15,269 nucleotides of DNA from DASSFZ01 sp036514635 (GTDB lineage: Bacteria; Chloroflexota; Anaerolineae; Fen-1058): the NCBI GenBank assembly GCA_036514635.1, contig DATBWU010000317.1:1-15269 (forward strand). The letters run 5' to 3'. Positions 1 to 7,011 of this stretch are shown piece after piece. Numbering within the stretch: position 1 is the first letter of the stretch; each line of letters starts with the position of its first letter. The notes beneath the pieces were generated by a model, which ran no database searches, was not told where the DNA came from, and saw nothing but the letters and a program-made list of their open reading frames with translations. The position numbers were made by a program, and so were the translations under genes.

Positions 1-206
1 CTGAGCGTCGCCTCGGCGGGGATTTCGATGTGCAGCCAGTAGTCGGGCAGGTAGCGCCCTTCCGCTTGAAGGTGGAAGGTTTTGCGGGGCTTGCCTTTGC
101 CGGGGATATGCTCGGCCCGGCACTTTGCCAGGTGGCGGGTCATGGCGGCCTTGCTGAAGTCGTCGTCGCACAGCGCGCACGTTCCGGTGGAGGTTCGGCG
201 AGGCAT
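1..206 (-). CDS. Partial zinc-finger / plasmid pRiA4b ORF-3-like protein (5' end only)
   Basis: Reading leftward from an ATG at 206, an open frame runs without a stop to the window edge, giving 68 N-terminal residues. GGAG lies six bases before this ATG. The in-frame ATG at 212 abuts that GGAG and is a poorer start. Residues 10-29 form a C-x2-C-x11-H-x3-C zinc-finger-like motif (C10, C13, H25, C29). After a basic linker comes a segment ending in YLPDYWLHIEIPAEATL, which resembles the start of the pRiA4b ORF-3-like domain, where it normally leads into a longer acidic domain. The function of that family is unknown to me. Its presence beside an intergenic mobile element could be chance. The gene call is fairly sure because of the ribosome site and motif; the family name is from memory and less so. 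Confidence 0.7.
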   Translation of the reverse strand, partial: MPRRTSTGTCALCDDDFSKAAMTRHLAKCRAEHIPGKGKPRKTFHLQAEGRYLPDYWLHIEIPAEATL

Positions 207-349
207 GACCATCTCCTTTTCTATAGATCGCCGTCCGCGTGTCCCATCTTCACGCGACACGGATCGGGTGAGTTTCTCGCGGGCGATTGCAGGATTCGAC
301 CTATATCATACCGCACCCTGGCTCTTGTTGCACGCTTTTTCTGTCGGCA

Positions 350-566
350 GTGTGCACGCAAAACATGTCAGGCCGTATGCGCCCGACGATTCATCGTCGG
401 GCGCATACCACAAAGCCGGACACATGCGGTGCACGAAGTCCCCGTCTTTTGGGGGAGTGCTCCCGTAAATCCGGCTGTATTCAGCCCGGTTTACCGGGCT
501 GGGCAGCCTGAGCCGGGCGGCTTCAGCCCCCGGCAGTGGGCGAACTGACAACCTTTGCGTGCACAC
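350..566. mobile_element. 217-bp MITE-like palindromic element with 9-bp target duplication
   Basis: The ends are inverted repeats. GTGTGCACGCAAA at 350-362 pairs with its complement at 554-566, and after three mismatches TGTCAG at 366-371 pairs with 545-550, giving 19 of 22 matches. The nine bases CTGTCGGCA stand directly outside both ends (341-349 and 567-575), as expected of a target-site duplication. Inside are hairpins: 375-408 (15-bp perfect stem, loop TTCA), 453-464 (GGGAG/CTCCC), 473-486 (GGCTG/CAGCC), 482-501 (8-bp stem, loop TTTA) and 512-534 (nested stem, loop TTCA). The third and fourth overlap and are alternatives. No plausible gene lies within, so movement would need a transposase supplied elsewhere. 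Around it, 213-340 and 576-690 show nothing I can name. Confidence 0.8.
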
Positions 567-696
567 CTGTCGGCAAGATACGGATACCAGGATTAGCACG
601 CAGCCATGCGCAAAACGAAGCGGCGCAAGCAAGGCGAGAAAGCACAAAGGCGACAGTCGGTGCCGAGCGCGCAGACGGTGTTCCGCTTACACTCCG

Positions 697-728
697 TTGA
701 TCACACTTTCCCGCACTTGCGCTACAAT
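697..728 (+). promoter_or_regulatory. Candidate promoter for the solute-binding protein gene
   Basis: TACAAT at 723-728 is a good -10 hexamer 32 bases before the start codon. The only -35-like sequence is TTGATC at 697-702, with a 20-base spacer that is longer than usual. The -10 is plausible; the -35 is doubtful. Confidence 0.35.
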
Positions 729-760
729 AGCGCCTCGACCAACCATCAGGAGAACGCTCG

Positions 761-2620
761 ATGCGCTTCCGCTTCGGATCCCTGGATACGGCTATCCTGC
801 TCGTCACGTTCATGTTGATTCTCGGCGCGTGCACTTCACCGCAGCCGATCGTCGTCGTGGCGACGAACACGCCCGTCCTGGTGATTCCCACGTCCACTTC
901 CGTCCCGACGCCGACGCCGATCCCGTACAAAGATACGATCGTCATCGGCATCACACGGGAGCCACGCACGCTGCACCCGCTGCTCGACGACGACCCGACG
1001 GCGATCCACATCCTCGACGCGATCTATGAGCGCTACATCACCTCGATCGACTTCGCCTACCAGGCCAATCCTAACGGCGGACTGATGGCCGACCTGCCGA
1101 CGCTCGAAAATGGCGGCGCGACGCTCGACCATGGCGGGACGCCGAACGACCCGGTCGACGATCAGTTGACGGTGGTCTTCAAGATGCAGTCCGGCCCCAC
1201 GTGGTGCGACGGCGAACCGGTCACCGCCAAAGACTCGGTGTATGCCTTCAACCTCGCCGCCGATCCCGATTCCGGCGTGGCGTCGCGTGCCGCGATCGAC
1301 AAGGTCGCCTCGTACACCGCGCTCGACGACACGACGATCGAGGCCAAGCTCAAGCCGGGCCAGCTCGATCCGAATTACATGACTTACTTCTGGACGCCGT
1401 TGCCGGAGCATGTGTGGGGCAGGTACACCGCGCTTGAACTCCAGACCGCCGCCGAGGCCGCCCGCCGGCCGTGCGGTTACGGGCCGTACACGATCGCCGG
1501 AGCAGAGGATCGGGGTGCAGGCTGGATCGCCGGTGACAGCGTGACGCTGGTTGCCAATCCGCACTACTTCCGGGGCGCGCCGCGCACGTCGCGTCTTGTC
1601 TTCAAGTTCGTCCCCGGCGGGTATCGGCTTCTGACCGCTGCGCGGTCCGGCGAACTTGACATCGCCGTCGCCGACGACGCGCAGTCGATGCAACTGCCCG
1701 ACCTGGCGCAAGACGAGGCGCGCGGCCTGTTCAAACTCGTCGCCGTGCGCAGCCCGGTGTGGGAGCAACTCATCTTCAATCTATATGCGCCGACCAACTT
1801 CGACTCGAACGGCCGCGCCCAGCCGCATCCTATCCTCGGCGATGCGCGCGTCCGCCAGGCGATCGCCTATGCCGTCAACCGGCCGGCGCTCGTCGATCGG
1901 GTTTACGCCGGTCGGTCGAGCGTGATGAACGAGCCGCTGCTATACGAAAATCACCCGCTCTACACGCCCGACGATCAAATCACGGCGTACCCGTTCGATC
2001 CGGGCCGGGCGGCAGCGCTGCTCGACGCAGCCGGCTGGCGCGATACCGACAACGACGGCGTGCGCGAGTGCCGAGGCTGCACGTCGGGCGCAGAGGAGGA
2101 TGATCGGCTAGCGCTGACCTATCACACGACGAGCAGTGATCTGCGTGATCGGGCCGTTGTGCAGATCGCCGGCGACCTGCGGGCCGTCGGGTTCGAGATC
2201 ATGCTCGAGCGACTGCCGACCAACGTGCTCTTCGGTGACGTGACCGGCCTGATCGTCGGCGACTTCGAGATCGTGCAGATGGCCGGTGTGACCGATGCCG
2301 ATCCGGGCGGCGAGCGCCAGTACGGCTGCGACTGGATCGCATTGCCCGACAACGGCTGGTATGGTGAGAACTACTCAGGCTGGTGCAATGACACGGCCAG
2401 CCAGGCGCTGTTCGAAGCCGGCCACACCCTGCTGCTTGACGCGCGCCGCGCCGCCTACGCGGCCTTCACGCGCGAATACACACGCGACCTGCCGGGCTTG
2501 CCGCTCTTCCCACGCCTCGACGTGTTCATGATCAATCCCCGGCTGGAGAACTTTCAGCCGCGCGACTTCATGCCCTCCGCCACGTGGAACGCTTACGCAC
2601 TGGCGGCGTTGCAGCCGTAA
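761..2620 (+). CDS. ABC transporter solute-binding lipoprotein, family 5 (peptide/nickel/oligopeptide type)
   Basis: A 619-residue protein. It starts with a Sec signal and lipobox ILGAC (lipidated Cys at residue 24), followed by a Thr/Pro-rich spacer to about residue 50. The rest reads as an SBP_bac_5 domain: an early VIGITREPRTLHPL strand, then TWCDGEPVTAKDSVYAFNL, VRQAIAYAVNRPALVDRVY and the late DAAGWRDTDNDGVREC segment typical of these proteins. It would capture peptides or a similar ligand outside the membrane and pass it to a permease. No permease or ATPase gene lies nearby, so it is either an orphan receptor or shares a distant transporter. The ATG has GGAG eight bases upstream. The cysteines around residues 440-450 (CRGC) are unusual. 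The ligand cannot be predicted. Family assignment is strong. Confidence 0.93.
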   Translation: MRFRFGSLDTAILLVTFMLILGACTSPQPIVVVATNTPVLVIPTSTSVPTPTPIPYKDTIVIGITREPRTLHPLLDDDPTAIHILDAIYERYITSIDFAYQANPNGGLMADLPTLENGGATLDHGGTPNDPVDDQLTVVFKMQSGPTWCDGEPVTAKDSVYAFNLAADPDSGVASRAAIDKVASYTALDDTTIEAKLKPGQLDPNYMTYFWTPLPEHVWGRYTALELQTAAEAARRPCGYGPYTIAGAEDRGAGWIAGDSVTLVANPHYFRGAPRTSRLVFKFVPGGYRLLTAARSGELDIAVADDAQSMQLPDLAQDEARGLFKLVAVRSPVWEQLIFNLYAPTNFDSNGRAQPHPILGDARVRQAIAYAVNRPALVDRVYAGRSSVMNEPLLYENHPLYTPDDQITAYPFDPGRAAALLDAAGWRDTDNDGVRECRGCTSGAEEDDRLALTYHTTSSDLRDRAVVQIAGDLRAVGFEIMLERLPTNVLFGDVTGLIVGDFEIVQMAGVTDADPGGERQYGCDWIALPDNGWYGENYSGWCNDTASQALFEAGHTLLLDARRAAYAAFTREYTRDLPGLPLFPRLDVFMINPRLENFQPRDFMPSATWNAYALAALQP

Positions 2621-2622
2621 GT

Positions 2623-2686
2623 CCTCACCCCGGCCTGGCGGCCACCCTCTCCCGACGCTGCGTCGGGAGAGGGGAAAGAGGTGAGG
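2623..2686. repeat. Palindromic element directly after the stop codon
   Basis: It starts two bases after the TAA at 2618-2620. CCTCACC at 2623-2629 pairs with GGTGAGG at 2680-2686. Inside are GGCC-TGGC-GGCC (2632-2643) and a 13-bp stem (2645-2657 with 2661-2673, loop CTG). A second copy with the same outer arm but a different inner hairpin begins at 15224. It may stabilise or end transcripts, but no T-run follows. Between here and the next gene, TTCACG (2692-2697) and TATAGT (2716-2721) are a weak possible promoter for the PA14 gene. Confidence 0.8.
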
Positions 2687-2770
2687 GTCGTTTCACGCTT
2701 GCGAGCGAATCGGTGTATAGTTGAGCCACCTCACCTCTGCTCATTCAAGCTACTCGACGCGGGAACAATC

Positions 2771-2855
2771 TGCGGTTTTGCTCACCGACCGCGTCCTCGC
2801 GGTCGATCAGGATAGACGCCCGCGTGGACGCGGGCTGTGAGCAGCCAAAAGCGCA
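2771..2855. repeat. Two-hairpin palindromic element with TGCTCAC/GTGAGCA ends
   Basis: TGCTCAC (2779-2785) pairs with GTGAGCA (2837-2843). Further out, GCGGTTTT and AAAAGCGC pair imperfectly. Between them sit a hairpin with stem CGACCGCG (2786-2805, loop TCCT) and one with stem GCCCGCG (2818-2835, loop TGGA). The end sequence recurs in the element at 11414-11567. It lies in the leader of the PA14 gene. Confidence 0.65.
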
Positions 2856-2909
2856 ACTTGTGACCGCACGCAGTATATCCACGCCCACCGGTTGACACCG
2901 GAGAAGGCC

Positions 2910-4700
2910 ATGGACGACACAGGCTCGACGACCACTCGAATCCAGTTGTTGATTGTCGTCTTTGGCTCGTTGATAGTGATGGTTGTGTTGGGTCTGGGCA
3001 TTGGCATTGTGCGCGCGCTCTCGACGCGGCCTGCCGTCGCGGTCGCCCCGTCGCCGACGCCCAGTCCCTTCGTCGTGGTTGCCGATCCGGAGTTGCGCGG
3101 CGGCAGCGTGTTTACCATCTTCGGCGAGTACTGGCTTCCCGATCAGCTGGTGTTTGTCTTCCTCAGCGATCCGGCCCGGGGCGGCGACCCTATGCCCATC
3201 TTCAGTGGTCAGGCATCGCCCACTGGCGAAGTGCGGCTCATGCCGATTTATCCCAATGACCCGCGCTGGACATCGATACCGGCCGTCGACGTGATCGTGC
3301 AAGCGGCTGACCCCCGTATGCGCGTCGTGCAGCGCGTGGCCGTCAGCCAAGCGACGCCAACCAACCAGCCGACTAACCTGCCAACCGGCACGCCCACCAA
3401 TCAGCCGACCGGCACTGCGACTGCGTCGGCGACTCTCACGCCCACCCCGCCACCGATCGCCGACTGGAAGGGCGAATACTTCAACAACCCATCGCTCACC
3501 GGCGATCCGGTTCTCGTCCGCAACGACACAGAAGTCCGTTTCAACTGGGACAGCGGGTCGCCCGATCCGGTTGTGCCGGCCGACAACTTCTCGGCGCGCT
3601 GGACGCGCTCGCTGACCTTCTCCGGCGCCACGTATCACTTCACCGTCCGCGCCGATGACGGCGTGCGTGTGTTCATCGACAATGTCTCGATTATCGACGA
3701 ATGGCACACCTACGCGGGGCAGACCTACACGCATGACGTGAACCTGGGCGCGGGGATTCACCTGCTGCGCGTCGAGATGGTCGAGCAGTCGGGCCTGGCG
3801 CTGATCGAGTTCTCATTCGAGCGCGTGATCACCTACACCGATTGGAAAGGCGAATACTTCGCCAATCGCGATTTGAGCGGCACGCCGACGCTCACGCGCA
3901 ACGACGTGGCGCTGAACTTCGATTGGGGAACCGGCTCGCCCGATCCGCAGATTCCTCCCGATCGCTTCTCGGCGCGCTGGACGCGCACGCTGAACTTCCC
4001 GGCGGGCGTCGCCCGGTTCATCGTTCGCGCGGATGACGGCGTGCGCTTGACGATCGATGGCGCGCGCGCCATCGACGAATGGCACGACTCGTCGCCGACG
4101 ACGTACACCAGAGACGTCAACCTGGCTGCCGGCCAGCACACGATCATCGTGGAATATTACGACAACATCGGCGGGGCGCTTGTCTCGTTCACATATCAGC
4201 CGGCGTCGTTCGCGGGCTGGAAGGGCGAATACTTCGCAAATCGCGATCTCAGCGGCGCGCCGGCGTTGGTGCGCGACGATCCGGCCCTCGACTTCAACTG
4301 GGGCAGCGGGTCGCCCGACCCGGCTGTGCCCGCCGACAACTTCTCGGCGCGCTGGACGCGCACGCTGAACTTCGACGCGGGGATTTACCTGTTCTCGTTG
4401 ATCGTCGACGACGGAGCGCGGATGTACCTGGACGACGTCCGCATGATCGATGAATGGCACGACGGCTCGTCGACGTATAGCTTCACAACCGTGCTGATTG
4501 CCGGGCCGCACACGATTCGGGCCGAATACTACGAGCATACGTCGCAAGCGCGGGCGGGCCTGGCCTGGGCGCGGTTGATCGACACGCCAACGCCCACGGC
4601 CACCCCAACCCCCAGCCGGACGCCGACGAGTTCGTGGACGCCGACGCCGTCGCTTACACCCACGCCTTCGCTCACGGCCACGCCCACACTCTCCCCTTGA
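2910..4700 (+). CDS. Membrane-anchored protein with three tandem PA14 domains
   Basis: A 596-residue protein. A short polar N-terminus and a hydrophobic segment at about 12-34 without a cleavage site suggest an N-in anchor with the rest outside. A beta-rich region at about 54-150 is unassigned, and a Thr/Pro/Asn linker follows to about 184. Three PA14 modules start at W186, W312 and W437, each with WKGEYF, an FNW/FDWGxGSPDP stretch, FSARWTR, a DDGxR motif and IDEWH. A Thr/Pro/Ser tail of about 40 residues ends the protein. PA14 domains are beta-barrels found in adhesins, glycosidases and toxins, often binding sugars. No catalytic domain is visible, so adhesion or carbohydrate binding at the surface is inferred. 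The ATG at 2910 has GGAG six bases upstream. A TTG at 2892 is possible but has no ribosome site. Confidence 0.9.
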   Translation: MDDTGSTTTRIQLLIVVFGSLIVMVVLGLGIGIVRALSTRPAVAVAPSPTPSPFVVVADPELRGGSVFTIFGEYWLPDQLVFVFLSDPARGGDPMPIFSGQASPTGEVRLMPIYPNDPRWTSIPAVDVIVQAADPRMRVVQRVAVSQATPTNQPTNLPTGTPTNQPTGTATASATLTPTPPPIADWKGEYFNNPSLTGDPVLVRNDTEVRFNWDSGSPDPVVPADNFSARWTRSLTFSGATYHFTVRADDGVRVFIDNVSIIDEWHTYAGQTYTHDVNLGAGIHLLRVEMVEQSGLALIEFSFERVITYTDWKGEYFANRDLSGTPTLTRNDVALNFDWGTGSPDPQIPPDRFSARWTRTLNFPAGVARFIVRADDGVRLTIDGARAIDEWHDSSPTTYTRDVNLAAGQHTIIVEYYDNIGGALVSFTYQPASFAGWKGEYFANRDLSGAPALVRDDPALDFNWGSGSPDPAVPADNFSARWTRTLNFDAGIYLFSLIVDDGARMYLDDVRMIDEWHDGSSTYSFTTVLIAGPHTIRAEYYEHTSQARAGLAWARLIDTPTPTATPTPSRTPTSSWTPTPSLTPTPSLTATPTLSP

Positions 4701-4756
4701 CGCTGCGCCGCCACCTGTCTCCTACTGGAGAGCGCTTAGCGATTGTCTTCAAACTC

Positions 4757-4871
4757 ACCACCAAGCCACCACCCCGCAAAAAACGCGGGGCAGGCGACAC
4801 GAAGGGGCACCAAGAAAACTTGGAGATTCTTGGCGTCGCTTGCCCCCTTCAGGGGGTTGAGTCTTGGTGGT
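4757..4871. repeat. ACCACCAAG-type inverted repeat with nested hairpins
   Basis: ACCACCAAG at 4757-4765 pairs with CTTGGTGGT at 4863-4871. Inside are CCCCGC/GCGGGG around an A-rich loop (4772-4790), CCAAG-AAAA-CTTGG (4810-4823) and CCCCC-TTCA-GGGGG (4843-4856). The right part aligns with 11708-11757, which lacks the CCCCC hairpin. The gap 4701-5047 is therefore largely repeat, holding this element, the phased repeat at 4917 and the half-palindrome at 4965. Confidence 0.75.
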
Positions 4872-4916
4872 TAATCTGGCGGCTTTTCCGACAGGCTCTT
4901 AGAAAGTCCGGGATTC

Positions 4917-4946
4917 ACCGCCGAGACGCTGAGGGCGCAGAGGATT
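4917..4946 (-). repeat. Short phased CTCTGCG-type repeat
   Basis: Read on the minus strand, this contains CTCTGCG, CTCAGCG and CTCGGCG at 8-9 base intervals, followed by GTGAA. The same pattern occurs on the plus strand at 12467-12497 and, with CTTTGCG units, at 9469-9496. Confidence 0.6.
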
Positions 4947-4964
4947 TTTAGGCGCTCTCTGCCG

Positions 4965-4984
4965 GAAGAGGGGAAGAGGCGAGG
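4965..4984. repeat. Remnant half of the CCTCACC/GGTGAGG palindrome
   Basis: These 20 bases match 2667-2686 at most positions, but the left arm and a clear inner hairpin are missing. It looks like a decayed or half copy. Confidence 0.5.
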
Positions 4985-4986
4985 TC

Positions 4987-5027
4987 TGAAAAACAATCGA
5001 GCCTCTGAGGAGGCCCAGAGGCTCGAT
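4987..5027 (-). terminator. Rho-independent terminator of the minus-strand lipoprotein gene
   Basis: A perfect 12-bp stem (4996-5007 with 5016-5027, 8-base loop) begins 20 bases after the stop of the gene ending at 5048. In the direction of that gene it is followed by TGTTTTT. Confidence 0.88.
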
Positions 5028-5047
5028 CGGTGCGATGCAGGCGCGAC

Positions 5048-5596
5048 CTATCCGCTGCACTCCAGCGAGGTCGTGTTGAAGAAGTATTCCTTCTCCAGCG
5101 TCTGCCCATCGCCGGAGACGACGGTTGCCTTATCATTGATGCTCGTCCCCAGTTCCCATTCAACGTCGAAGAACTTGGTCTTCAACTCGATGCCTTTGTA
5201 GAAGTATCGGTACACGCCGTTGCCGCCTGTCGCTTCGATCGAGATAGAGATGATGGCGTTGCCGGGCTTGTCTGCCGTCGGCGCTTTCCGGCAGCCGGCG
5301 ATGTAGAACTGGAAGTCCAGCGGCCCGGACGAGGTTGCCGTGGGACGCGGGCGCGAAGCGGCGGTCGCCGTCGGCGTCGGTGTCGACTCGGGCGTATCGC
5401 TGGGTGTAGTCCCAGGTATGTCCGCAGGTGGCGCGGCCGGCGTCGAAGCGATGGGAACGGGCGTATCGGCGGGCGCGGATGGAGCCGTGTTGTCGTTGGC
5501 GCTCGGCTCCGATGGCGCGGTGGTCGCTGTGCGCGCCTCGCCACCGCACGCGCTGAGGAACAGCGCAACGCATAACGTGACGATCGTGATCTTCAT
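5048..5596 (-). CDS. Hypothetical lipoprotein with Pro/Thr/Ala-rich linker
   Basis: A 182-residue protein. MKITIVTLCVALFLSAC is a Sec signal with lipobox LSAC (lipid Cys at 17). Residues 18-93 are a low-complexity Ala/Pro/Ser/Thr linker that would span the envelope. The C-terminal 90 residues look like one small beta-rich domain, including ISISIEATGGNGVYRYFYKG and two cysteines near its ends (about residues 103 and 180) that could form a disulphide. I do not recognise a family, although the GGNGVYRYFY segment is reminiscent of immunoglobulin- or PKD-like folds. The ATG has GGAG seven bases upstream, and a strong terminator follows the stop, so it is probably a single-gene unit. The gene is confident; the function is unknown. 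Confidence 0.85.
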   Translation of the reverse strand: MKITIVTLCVALFLSACGGEARTATTAPSEPSANDNTAPSAPADTPVPIASTPAAPPADIPGTTPSDTPESTPTPTATAASRPRPTATSSGPLDFQFYIAGCRKAPTADKPGNAIISISIEATGGNGVYRYFYKGIELKTKFFDVEWELGTSINDKATVVSGDGQTLEKEYFFNTTSLECSG

Positions 5597-5797
5597 GGCT
5601 CTGCTCCAAGATGGGGATCGGGCAGCGATCAGATGATCGCCGCGTGTCGTGTCGGCTCAATGCTGCGTATAAATTGGAATCCGGTTGAATACCGCCGGGG
5701 TGGGAGGACAGTGACGAGCGAACGGTGCACACCTACGCGCGCATCATACATCGCGCAGCCAGGGACTTCAATGGGAAGATTGGATTAGCATTCGCCC

Positions 5798-6112
5798 TCA
5801 CTGCGGCTGATACGAGAAATCGATCCCACTCCGCTCGCAATTCTCGCAGCGCCAGCGGATGATCTCGTAGTACGGTTGCGGCGCTTGATCGATCTCCCAG
5901 ACGACGTGACCGCCGCACTGTGCACACGTGCCCTGCATCAGCCAGCCGTAGATGCCCGGCGGGTTGATCCACGAGAGGAACGTTGCGACGGTGAGCGCGA
6001 GCAGGGCGACAGTGCCGCCGGTGTTCTGTGCGAGGAAAACGGCGGAAGCGAGAAACGCGAACGTCAGCACGGCGAGGATGGGGCGAACGGCGGTGTAACG
6101 GATGCCGAACAT
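5798..6112 (-). CDS. Small membrane protein with C-terminal zinc ribbon
   Basis: A 104-residue protein. Two hydrophobic segments at about 11-28 and 32-49 form a hairpin in the membrane. The remaining half is soluble and carries two CxxC knuckles, CAQC (63-66) and CENC (89-92), spaced as in a zinc ribbon. No further family is recognised. The start was placed at 6112, giving MFGIRYTAVR, because GGAGG lies four bases upstream. An ATG at 6136 is in frame but lies before that ribosome site. An extended -10 lies 52 bases upstream. The separation from the lipoprotein at 5596 is about 200 bases, so the two are probably separate units. That gap, 5597-5797, shows nothing I can name. Confidence 0.82.
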   Translation of the reverse strand: MFGIRYTAVRPILAVLTFAFLASAVFLAQNTGGTVALLALTVATFLSWINPPGIYGWLMQGTCAQCGGHVVWEIDQAPQPYYEIIRWRCENCERSGIDFSYQPQ

Positions 6113-6163
6113 GAGACCTCCTCGAACAGAAGTCATCTCGAACGACGATCCAGACCCGGTTTC

Positions 6164-6169
6164 ATTATA
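6164..6169 (-). promoter_or_regulatory. Extended -10 (TGCTATAAT) for the zinc-ribbon gene
   Basis: On the minus strand TATAAT is preceded by TGC, an extended -10, and lies 51 bases before the start codon at 6112. No clear -35 is seen. Confidence 0.5.
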
Positions 6170-6209
6170 GCATCATCAGTAAAGCGCAGCAGACCGAAGG
6201 TCTCCTAAA

Positions 6210-6246
6210 GCAAGTGACCGGCACTTCAATAGTGCCGGTCACTTGC
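6210..6246. repeat. Perfect palindrome, GTGACCGGCACT family
   Basis: A 16-bp perfect stem (6210-6225 with 6231-6246, loop TCAAT) starts four bases after the tRNA-Glu 3' end. A related copy lies at 9336-9368. In the tRNA direction only TTT follows, so it may act as a weak terminator or processing boundary. Confidence 0.85.
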
Positions 6247-6250
6247 CGAG

Positions 6251-6324
6251 TGGCCCATGCGGGGTTCGAACCCGCGGTCTCCGCCTTGAGAGGGCGGCGT
6301 CCTGGTCCGCTAGACGAATGGGCC
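6251..6324 (-). tRNA. tRNA-Glu (anticodon CTC)
   Basis: The 74-base minus-strand sequence folds as a complete cloverleaf: acceptor GGCCCAT/ATGGGCC, D-stem GTC/GAC, anticodon stem CCGCC/GGCGG around loop CTCTCAA, a five-base variable loop and T-arm GCGGG-TTCGAAC-CCCGC, with discriminator A. The anticodon CTC reads GAG (glutamate). CCA is not encoded. It begins 26 bases after the stop of the lipoprotein gene at 6351, with no separate promoter that I can see, so it may be cut from that transcript. Confidence 0.97.
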
Positions 6325-6350
6325 TCGCTGTTCGATTGGAGCGACCCGCC

Positions 6351-6779
6351 TCACGGCTGGCTCGACGTGCATACCTTCCACACGCCGTCTTCTTTGATCA
6401 ACGTCACGTCCTGGGCGACTTGCCGGTCGCCGACGCTGCCCGTCACGCGCACGCTGGCTCGATCCTGGCCGGCGTTGTTCTCGACGAAGTTCAGTCCCGA
6501 TATGTCGATGTGAATCTGCGCTTGCAGCCCGGTGAGGTCGACGTCGGGATTCAGACCGCCCGACGCGGCGAGCGCGTTGTCGATGGCCTCGCTGTCCGAG
6601 CGGCACGTCAGGTTCTTGACCTGCGTCAGATCGAGTTCGGCCATCGCCCGGAACCAGTTCCGCGCTGCCTCGACCGGGCCGGCCGGTTCATCATTGCCGC
6701 ACCCGGCCAACACAACCGCGAGGCACAGCCACGCAATCAGCCAGGTGCAACGTGTCAGCGTTCTACGCGAGCCACACAC
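6351..6779 (-). CDS. Small lipoprotein, DUF4878/NTF2-like
   Basis: A 142-residue protein. It starts with a GTG, and the Sec signal ends in lipobox LAGC (lipid Cys at 27). The mature part begins with PVEAARNWFRAMAELDLTQV and ends with an EDGVWKVC strand. This is the pattern of small NTF2/cystatin-like secreted domains such as DUF4878, which measure about 110 residues. Function is unknown. There is no ribosome-binding site before the GTG. Instead a strong promoter places the transcript start within a few bases of it, so translation may be leaderless. A nearby ATG at 6789 is out of frame and soon meets a stop. The tRNA-Glu gene lies 26 bases downstream on the same strand. Family naming is tentative. 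Confidence 0.82.
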   Translation of the reverse strand: MCGSRRTLTRCTWLIAWLCLAVVLAGCGNDEPAGPVEAARNWFRAMAELDLTQVKNLTCRSDSEAIDNALAASGGLNPDVDLTGLQAQIHIDISGLNFVENNAGQDRASVRVTGSVGDRQVAQDVTLIKEDGVWKVCTSSQP

Positions 6780-6787
6780 TGGCGGCC

Positions 6788-6816
6788 ATTCTACCAGCCG
6801 CTATGGCAATTGTCAA
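6788..6816 (-). promoter_or_regulatory. Near-consensus promoter, TTGACA-N17-TAGAAT
   Basis: On the minus strand TTGACA (6811-6816) and TAGAAT (6788-6793) are 17 bases apart, 11 of 12 consensus positions. The predicted start at about 6780-6781 is next to the GTG at 6779. It would drive the lipoprotein and probably tRNA-Glu. Confidence 0.75.
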
Positions 6817-6844
6817 TCGACCCGCTCTCGATGGCTCTCCTTCG

Positions 6845-6900
6845 CGTCCTCGCGGACGGCCCGCGAGCGGGCGTTGGGCGACAGTTCAACTGTCGCCCAA
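6845..6900. repeat. Three contiguous hairpins
   Basis: CGTCC/GGACG (6845-6858, loop TCGC), GCCCGC/GCGGGC (6859-6872) and an 11-bp stem (6874-6900, loop TTCAA) lie end to end between the divergent lipoprotein and radical-SAM promoters. No outer inverted repeat was found. Confidence 0.7.
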
Positions 6901-6933
6901 ACATGTGTGCAACCACCAGACCCGCATGCATTG

Positions 6934-6942
6934 TGGTACAAT
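6934..6942 (+). promoter_or_regulatory. Extended -10 (TGGTACAAT) for the radical-SAM gene
   Basis: TACAAT at 6937-6942 is preceded by TGG and lies 69 bases before the ATG at 7012. No -35 is evident, as is common for extended -10 promoters. Confidence 0.5.
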
Positions 6943-7011
6943 CACCTTCACAAGACCCGGAGCAATCCGGTTCCTGTTCTCTATTGAATCAGCCAAGTGT
7001 GAGGATGTGTG

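Noticed and set aside
30..548. 172-codon plus-strand frame at the left edge
   Set aside because: It crosses the mobile element and is antisense to the zinc-finger gene; no ribosome site and no motif.
341..575. Small structured RNA gene (riboswitch or ncRNA) as the explanation for the 350-566 hairpins
   Set aside because: The exact 9-bp flanking duplication and inverted ends are better explained by transposition; no known riboswitch core was recognised.
836..1768. Long minus-strand open frame opposite the solute-binding gene
   Set aside because: It is rich in Arg/Gly/Val with no family motif, and the plus strand carries a clear SBP_bac_5 protein. It is a GC-bias shadow.
2745..3761. 338-codon minus-strand frame opposite the PA14 gene
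   Set aside because: Composition is typical of antisense frames, no domain is visible, and it overlaps a well-supported gene and a repeat.
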